This document shows positions 58,312 to 64,000 of a DNA stretch of 64,000 nt, piece after piece. This DNA comes from Sulfolobales archaeon HS-7 (GTDB lineage: Archaea > Thermoproteota > Thermoprotei_A > Sulfolobales > Sulfolobaceae). The translations under genes and the position numbers were made by a program. The stretch lies in the NCBI GenBank assembly GCA_019704295.1, contig AP024596.1:1783369-1847368 (forward strand), given 5' to 3'. How positions within the stretch are numbered: position 1 is the first letter of the stretch; the number at the start of each line of letters is the position of its first letter. The notes under the pieces were generated by a model. That model saw only the letters and a list, made by a program, of their open reading frames with translations. It ran no database searches and was not told where the DNA came from.

Positions 58312-61098
58312 TTAATACCTGACGTATTGAATGACTGTTATTAGATTCAGAATTAAATGCGGTAAATCTTCCTTACGTACAAAGTAATATCTAGGAACTA
58401 CAGAGGGGATTAATGCCTCGGAATGCGTTTTAACCTTAAGTTCGGTTATCTCTTGATAAGCGATTTTCTTTAGTACTTCACCTGATGAATTCAAAAGATC
58501 TTCTGCCCTTACTATGAGTTCTGCAAATGACGACTCATCGTCTCCCCGTAACATTATATGAAACGGTTCCTTAGTATCTAACGGGGAAAAGGAGGATAGG
58601 TATTCGTCGGAATCTACTATTCTGTGAAATTCGCGTGCTAGACACCACCTAGTTTCTAAAGTATCTATGTCAATGAAACTTACGGTCCTACTCGAGTTGC
58701 TTGATTTCCTTAGCCTTTTAAGTTTGTTTTCAATCAGCTTCTGTGGTAGACTTAGGATCTCGCTTAATTCCTTAACGGTATATGCTCCACCACTAAGAGT
58801 AGAAATAATTGCGTAAGTGGTGTCATGTAACCAGGGTCTTATTGTTGAATGGGAGAGAACAGCTAACCCTAGTGGCGTAAGCTCATTACTGGTTACAAGC
58901 TTTATCCTTCCTCTTCGTATCTCTTTCAGGTATTTAACGGTACCGCGTATGGAAAAATACCTAGATATAGTCTGTCTCATAGCCTCCCTGAGGAGAATGG
59001 AGTCGCTTTTCTCGAGCTTTCCGATTTTTCCGAAACTTCTTTCAAGTTCTTTTAATGTAGCGTAGAATAACGAGGAATGCATGACTGCTTTCATTACGAT
59101 TTTCTTAATCTCTCTCTCATTCTTACTCGCGAGTTTTATTAAAGCATTAGCATCTAATCCCTTTATCGCAAATCCATAGATCGATGCTCGTGCGTAGGAG
59201 TTCAGTGACGTAGTTGACGCTAGGCTAAGAAGAGTATATGCTATAGTATTCGAAATCTTCTCTGATAAGAGAGAACTAAAAATCGTTTCGTTATTATACT
59301 TCTCTATGTAAATCACTCTACTTGAGGGAGCCGGTAATCCCTTTTCTTCATAGAAACTCAAGACGCTTTCGATCTTGTTTAAACTCGACTCGTCACTAAT
59401 TAGTGTCTTCAAAATTCCTAGGTTTGATAGTAGTTTGTCAATAGCATGAACAAGAAGAGGAGATTTTGCGATATTTTCCCCTCTCCATATAGGCACCTCT
59501 CCTTTCCTCCCGATATCAGGAACAACTTCTACCGTTAGATTCATCGGGTTAATCCTAACAACTCTCCATAGTTTTCCGCTTATTCGTATTACGTCATTTA
59601 CTCTAATATGCCTATAAACGTAAACAGAATCAATATCTCCTACTACTGTGTCCTTGTATCTCACAGTGAAAGTCTCCCCAGAGTTTATAAAGGAGAAAAA
59701 TTCCGAAAAATCGTGAGACCATGGAGTCCTCCCTTTTCCAAAACGCCACTGACGGAAGAAAAAAGGCCCTATTTTAATTCTGTCATTAACAACATTTAAT
59801 AGCTTATTCTTCGAGAGATATTCTAAAAGTTCCCAGAAAGTATCTCTAGAGAGCGACGTAAAAGGATAGGCATTATGTAACACTGTATAAATCACGTCGG
59901 CTGAAATGTCCTTATACTGTAAGGCCATACCTAAAGTTTCCCTGGCTGCCACGTCCAATGGATTTTTTGCAATTTTGATTTGTTCTATGTTTCCCGTTCT
60001 TGCAAGGTAAAGAAGTGCAGTAGCTTCTAACACATCAGAGTCGTAAAGGCAAATGATCTCTCCGTATGCCTTCTCTTCCATACTATGACCACTTCTGCCT
60101 AAACGTTGCAAGAACGAAGCAACTGTAGGTGGAGGCCTGAAGAGAATTACCTTCTTGATATCACCTATGTGAATCCCTAGTTCTAACGTTTTAGTACAAA
60201 TAACAGCAAGCGCCTTACCACACCTAAGATTTTCCTCAACGTCCTTTTTCAACTCCCTTGAAACCGAGGAATGGTGTACATAAATATTTCCCTTAGATAC
60301 CTTCTCTAATGCCTCATGAAGTCTTTCAGTCGAAAACCTAGAATTCGTAAAGATGAGAGTAGTGCTCTCGACCAAGTTGGATACATATTCTGCTATTCTA
60401 GACCAATCGTTATCTTGAGGTATCTTCCTTATATTACACTCAAATTTTTTCGAAACTGAACTAGATATTACCTTTTTACTTCTCAGCGAAGAACCGGATA
60501 AAAAGTCAAGTATCTCCCCCGAGTTTCTCACCGTTGCTGAAAGGCCTATTCGTTGGAAATCGTAACCCGTTAGAAGTTTCAATCTCTCAAGTAACACAGC
60601 TAGTTGGGCGCCTCTTTTAGTATTAGCCAGTTCATGAACCTCATCAATGATCACCCATTTTATGCCCCTCAGATTTTCTCTAAATTTAGGTGCCCAGTCC
60701 AGGTCGATTTCAAGTCCTTCTGGCGTTGTAATAAAAATATCAGGTATTTTTCTAAGTCGTTCTAGTTTTTCCCGTGCAGGAACTTCCCCATGTTTTCTAC
60801 CTACATACAAACCCAGTTTCGACGACCACCACTCTATTCTATTTTGCAAGTCGTTTATGAGCGCCTTTAGGGGAGTGATATATAGTAATGAGACCGGCTT
60901 CGTATACTGGCTCAATAAGGTATTAAATATTGGTAAAATTGCGGCTTCGGTTTTGCCAAAACCTGTAGGAGCTACAAGAAGTACGTTGTCTCCAGCTGAT
61001 ATCGCATTAAACGATGATATCTGAAATTCTGAAAGACCTTTCCATCCCCGTAGATTTATTAACGCTGCTATTCTATCGTTAACTGCAAACTCCTTCAT
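58312..61098 (-). CDS. lhr: Lhr-family DEAD/DEAH helicase (archaeal Lhr)
   Basis: A 928-residue superfamily 2 helicase. Walker A is LVAPTGFGKTEAAILP (about residue 39), ITTPEG precedes DEVH in VIIDEVHELA, motif III is GLSATVRN, and motif VI is LQRLGRSGHSM. The C-terminal half contains the winged-helix and long Lhr-core domains. Archaeal Lhr proteins unwind DNA forks or RNA:DNA hybrids in repair and replication-linked stress. It is a single gene with its own upstream region. Confidence 0.92.
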   Translation of the reverse strand: MKEFAVNDRIAALINLRGWKGLSEFQISSFNAISAGDNVLLVAPTGFGKTEAAILPIFNTLLSQYTKPVSLLYITPLKALINDLQNRIEWWSSKLGLYVGRKHGEVPAREKLERLRKIPDIFITTPEGLEIDLDWAPKFRENLRGIKWVIIDEVHELANTKRGAQLAVLLERLKLLTGYDFQRIGLSATVRNSGEILDFLSGSSLRSKKVISSSVSKKFECNIRKIPQDNDWSRIAEYVSNLVESTTLIFTNSRFSTERLHEALEKVSKGNIYVHHSSVSRELKKDVEENLRCGKALAVICTKTLELGIHIGDIKKVILFRPPPTVASFLQRLGRSGHSMEEKAYGEIICLYDSDVLEATALLYLARTGNIEQIKIAKNPLDVAARETLGMALQYKDISADVIYTVLHNAYPFTSLSRDTFWELLEYLSKNKLLNVVNDRIKIGPFFFRQWRFGKGRTPWSHDFSEFFSFINSGETFTVRYKDTVVGDIDSVYVYRHIRVNDVIRISGKLWRVVRINPMNLTVEVVPDIGRKGEVPIWRGENIAKSPLLVHAIDKLLSNLGILKTLISDESSLNKIESVLSFYEEKGLPAPSSRVIYIEKYNNETIFSSLLSEKISNTIAYTLLSLASTTSLNSYARASIYGFAIKGLDANALIKLASKNEREIKKIVMKAVMHSSLFYATLKELERSFGKIGKLEKSDSILLREAMRQTISRYFSIRGTVKYLKEIRRGRIKLVTSNELTPLGLAVLSHSTIRPWLHDTTYAIISTLSGGAYTVKELSEILSLPQKLIENKLKRLRKSSNSSRTVSFIDIDTLETRWCLAREFHRIVDSDEYLSSFSPLDTKEPFHIMLRGDDESSFAELIVRAEDLLNSSGEVLKKIAYQEITELKVKTHSEALIPSVVPRYYFVRKEDLPHLILNLITVIQYVRY

Positions 61099-61179
61099 CT
61101 ACTCACCAGATAATACTACTCCGTTAATTGACAGGCGGAATAGTTTTTTACTCTAAACTTTTAAAGTCTTCTATACATC

Positions 61180-61419
61180 ATGACGTCAAAAATGAGATGC
61201 ATGACATGTGGTAGATTTTTCCCCGAGGGTCAAGGAGTATCGTTAAAGATAGGCGACGACTCCCTCCTATTTCATAGCAATTCCTGTGCCTTCAAGTTCG
61301 TGAGAGAAGTTTTATTAGAGGTAGATAGGGAATGTATTACGGGACCTCTGGAAGATACTAAGAAACGTTTTAACGAGAAAATAAAGCTTTTAGATGAGAA
61401 AAAACAAAAAAAGATATAA
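61180..61419 (+). CDS. Small zinc-binding (treble-clef-like) protein
   Basis: A 79-residue protein: MRCMTCGRFFPEGQGV, then LLFHSNSCAFKF, giving a C-x2-C...H-x3-C set like TRASH/L24e-type treble clefs. A lysine-rich helical C-terminus (KKRFNEKIKLLDEKKQKK) follows. A TATA-like ACTTTTAAAG lies about 25 bases before the ATG. It is divergent from the Lhr helicase. Function is unknown. Confidence 0.78.
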   Translation: MTSKMRCMTCGRFFPEGQGVSLKIGDDSLLFHSNSCAFKFVREVLLEVDRECITGPLEDTKKRFNEKIKLLDEKKQKKI

Positions 61420-61735
61420 GTATATATTTATATAATATAAAATTATTAAAGATATATATAACAGTCATATTGTTAGTCTTTATGAAGGTATACCAATTCC
61501 CGCTTAGACGTTTTACAGCACTTGTCCTGAAGGCTTACCTTGAATATTATTCTTCTATGCATGGAGAGTGATCTAACATTATTACGTATTCCCTTTTACG
61601 TAAGTCGTGCCGTCCCAATTAACGCAGAATTAACTTTATTACTTTGATTACTATCGCCCTCAGAAGGTTTTTCTCATCATATCATGTCAGAGTCCGCTAC
61701 ATTCAGCATTAAAACTTAATGTTCCCAGATCTTTT
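61420..61735. other. Intergenic stretch with a long A/T tract
   Basis: Starts with a nearly pure A/T tract (about 61420-61465) and continues AT-rich with no credible frame. I see no RNA or repeat here. Confidence 0.45.
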
Positions 61736-62041
61736 TAAAGAGTTTGCGACTTTCCTGATTTCGACCGAGCGAACTCACCCTTTTTGGTTGAAGAGGGTTT
61801 CCGCTTCACACCTCTACCTTGCCCGGAGGGCTCTACACGCTCTGAGGGTTGCACCCCGAAGTGAGCGTTAGTGTCCCACATAGGACTGTAATTGGAGCAG
61901 AGGTATACCACATCAACCCTCGCTTAAGCGTTACGGTGACGCTTCCTCCGTCGATGACTGTCATTGATGTATTGACTGCGAACTGAAACTCGAACTTAAT
62001 ACAAAGGGGCTACCCATCCCTGTGGGTCTTCCGCCCCCTTT
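61736..62041 (-). mobile_element. Internally deleted TnpB-type element remnant
   Basis: The right end (62003-62041) is nearly the same hairpin as at 723-759. To its left about 300 bp of raised GC content read on the minus strand as LKRGLMWYTSAPITVLCGT, then in another frame HFGVQPSERVEPSGQGRGVK and RKPSSTKKGEF... to a stop at about 61736. These resemble C-terminal ends of Sulfolobales TnpB proteins. The bulk of tnpB is missing. Assignment of the coding part is tentative; that of the hairpin is firmer. Confidence 0.5.
62003..62041. repeat. IS605/IS1341-type end hairpin, copy 2
   Basis: GGGGCTACCC...GGGTCTTCCGCCCC: the outer and inner arms pair as in copy 1 at 723-759, and substitutions in the inner arm (TACCCAT/TGTGGGT against TATCCACC/ACGGGT) largely keep pairing. 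It lies in the same orientation relative to the TnpB-like coding remnant. Confidence 0.6.
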
Positions 62042-62127
62042 GAACCCATATAGATAAATCCACATTCTTCGGGCTTTCTTTAGACTTAATATACAGAAAA
62101 ACGTCGCTGCCTCAGTGAAAAGAACTT

Positions 62128-63325
62128 TTAGGAATTAGAAATATAATCTGTCGGTATTAAACGGATTATTGTATCAATTATATTAGATGAATTAGATAAT
62201 ACTGAATTTGTCTTATATATCAACATAATGTCTGGGTCTTTTAATGCATGTCCTGTAATTACGTTAACTACAACGTCGCTTAAGCTAATGATCCCTAATT
62301 CTAATGCTTTTTTATATCCCGCAAGGGTTGATGCTGATGCTAATTCCGCCTCTATCCCTTCTAATCTTGCAAGGTCCTTTTGTGCACTCAAAATCCCATC
62401 ATCAGTGACCTCTAATGCTGAACCTTCGGATATCCTTATTGCCCTTATCGCTTTTCTCCAATTTACTGGTCTTCCAATCTTAATCGCGCTGGCTACGGTC
62501 TCTGGATTTTCCTTAATCATAAGTTCGTCCTTACTTTCGATTATCGTTCTCGCTACCGTAGATGCACCCTTTGCTTGAACACCTATCATTTTCGGAACTC
62601 GTTCTATCAAACCCACATCCCTCATCTCCATAAATCCTTTCCAGATTGCGTATATGTTTCCTCCATTACCAACTGGAACTATAACAAAATCTGATACTCT
62701 GATCTCCTCTACTATTTCATAAGCGATTGTCTTTTGACCTTCTAACCTCAATGGATTAAATGAATTTAACGGGTAAATCGTGCCGTACTTTTTATAGAGC
62801 TCAAGAACGGCTTTCATGCCATCGTCGAAATTTCCCTCTAACTCAATCACTCTAGCACCGTGTAGATATGATTGGCCCATCTTCCCTACGGCAACTTTCC
62901 CTCGAGGCAAAATTAGCACTACAGTCATACCTGTACGTGCAGAATAAGCAGATGCTGAAGCAGCAGTATTACCAGTTGATGCTGCTATAACAACCGAGTA
63001 ATTAAAGTTCTTAGCACATGTAATTGCAACTGTCATACCCCTATCCTTGAAGCTTCCGGTAGGATTCAAGCTTTCTAGTTTAGAGTAAACATTACGGTTT
63101 AGCATTGCTTTTGGCTATGGGAGTCCCTCCTTCTCCCATAGTCGCTATTTCCTTAAATCGAGCTGGAATAGTATCTCTATATCTCCACGCGCCTCTACCC
63201 CTGAGTCTATTCAAGGAGAGTGTAGAAGGTAATTTAACCTCTATCTCCAATAATCCTCCACAACGTGGACAACTTATTACATTTGGTTCGATTCCAAAAA
63301 GATTACCACACTCTAAGCATTTCAT
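62128..63325 (-). pseudogene. thrC: Threonine synthase, interrupted by a one-base frameshift
   Basis: The N-terminal part (63325-63092) has a zinc-ribbon-like CLECGNLFG...CPRCGG, then WRYRDTIP and MGEGGTPIAKSN. The rest (63105-62128) continues in another frame as NRNVYSKLESLNPTGSFKDR with the PLP lysine in SFKDRG, then AASTGNTAASASAYS and VPVGNGGNIYAIWKG. Removing one base from the AAA run (63098-63100) joins them as SNANRNVYSK. The enzyme converts O-phosphohomoserine to threonine, normally essential for prototrophs. This is either a real lesion or a sequencing slip in a short homopolymer. Confidence 0.9.
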
Positions 63326-63467
63326 ATATCCATCTAACTTGTTTCCAAGTAATTCACTGTCATTGAAATAATTGTATATGTTATATTTAATGGTTACGCT
63401 TTTCTAGCCAGGAGACTCTATAACACGTAGGTTAGGACTTATTACTTAATTTTTATGATTCTTATGT

Positions 63468-64000
63468 ATGCAACTGAATAGGATAGGGAACAATGAATGG
63501 CAAATAGAACGGGAGGGATGTATGAAAGTTCCCGTTACAGTGTTTGCAGATGACGTACTAATTGACAAAATGAAGCAGGATTTGACTTTAAAACAGGCAA
63601 CGAACGTAGCTTGCTTACCCGGTGTTCAGGAGTCAGCATACGTACTTCCAGATGGTCATCAGGGATACGGCTTCCCAATAGGAGGGATTGCAGCTACGGC
63701 GATAGATGAGGAAGGCGTGGTTAGCCCTGGGGGGATCGGTTACGATATCAATTGTGGCGTTAGGCTTCTAAGGACCAACTTAACCTATAACGACGTTAAG
63801 CCTTTATTGAGTAAATTAGTAGAGGAAATTTTCTACAACGTCCCGAGCGGCGTAGGAAGCGAGGGAAAGGTTAAGTTAACCACTTCCGAACTCAATAAAG
63901 TAATGGAGGATGGAGTTATGTGGGCAGTAGATAAGGGAATGGGTCGAGAGACTGACATGGAGTATATAGAACAGAACGGAAGTTGGGAATTAGCTGATTC
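63468..64000 (+). CDS. rtcB: RNA-splicing ligase RtcB (5' part, cut by window end)
   Basis: The open frame from ATG 63468 runs to the window edge (177 codons). It reads MQLNRIGNNEWQIERE, then ACLPGVQESAYVLPDGHQGY, GFPIGGIAATAID and SPGGIGYDINCGVRLLRT, where DGHQG and DINCGVR are the metal-binding core of RtcB. RtcB joins 2',3'-cyclic phosphate ends, and in archaea ligates tRNA exons after intron removal, relevant to the intron-bearing tRNA genes in this window. Confidence 0.96.
   Translation, partial: MQLNRIGNNEWQIEREGCMKVPVTVFADDVLIDKMKQDLTLKQATNVACLPGVQESAYVLPDGHQGYGFPIGGIAATAIDEEGVVSPGGIGYDINCGVRLLRTNLTYNDVKPLLSKLVEEIFYNVPSGVGSEGKVKLTTSELNKVMEDGVMWAVDKGMGRETDMEYIEQNGSWELAD

Overview
The window is a piece of an AT-rich crenarchaeal chromosome, almost certainly a thermoacidophile of the order Sulfolobales. 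The evidence is the archaeal-type information machinery (TBP, two Alba proteins, reverse gyrase, aIF6, prefoldin, L39e/L40e/L18a, P0/P1 stalk, SRP19), the Sulfolobales-style gene orders, Sulfolobales-restricted families (DUF929), tRNA genes with introns, TATA boxes about 25 nt before start codons (leaderless style), and TnpB-type and other insertion-sequence debris. The genus cannot be fixed from the sequence alone.

Layout. 1-1.4 kb: decayed TnpB element and a metallophosphoesterase whose tail runs into the element end. 1.5-7.3 kb: tightly overlapped tetrapyrrole operon (precorrin-2 dehydrogenase, hemA, hemB, hemL, hemC, hemD). 7.3-14.3 kb: alkaline-phosphatase-fold hydrolase, a two-subunit FAD/Fe-S dehydrogenase, a geranylgeranyl reductase, a TRAM protein, and a tRNA-Cys that appears to hold two introns. 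14.5-27.3 kb: the translation/secretion superoperon (L40e, NusA-like KH protein, aspS, S19e, PDCD5, L39e, L31e, aIF6, L18a, prefoldin alpha, FtsY, SecE, Spt5, L11, L1, L10/P0, L12/P1, alaS). 27.2-36.1 kb: an accessory stretch with two wrecked insertion sequences, a decayed DUF929 gene, trpB2, an ArsR regulator, an SDR/DUF1028 pair and a convergent RelE-like gene pair. 36.1-46 kb: tRNA-Asp, an N-terminal acetyltransferase, SRP19/S8e, a TPP-fold protein lacking catalytic motifs, tRNA-Val, long intergenic DNA with a candidate structured RNA and a dispersed repeat, an APC permease, an 8-oxoguanine glycosylase and tRNA-Lys. 46-57.7 kb: chromatin/topology region (TBP, Alba1, DNA ligase, coiled-coil protein plus DUF373, reverse gyrase, Alba2). 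58-64 kb: Lhr-type helicase, a Zn protein, another element remnant, frameshifted threonine synthase and the start of rtcB.

The most notable items are: tRNA-Cys readable only if two introns are removed; a 111-bp perfect repeat giving P0 and P1 identical C-terminal tails; four conserved genes (ftsY, PDCD5, SDR, thrC) whose start or frame is off by one base, which is either sequencing error or biology; a two-copy MITE-like repeat; a structured RNA candidate at about 41.2 kb; and a TPP-enzyme homologue with no catalytic glutamate or GDG motif. No CRISPR array, rRNA or complete provirus is seen.
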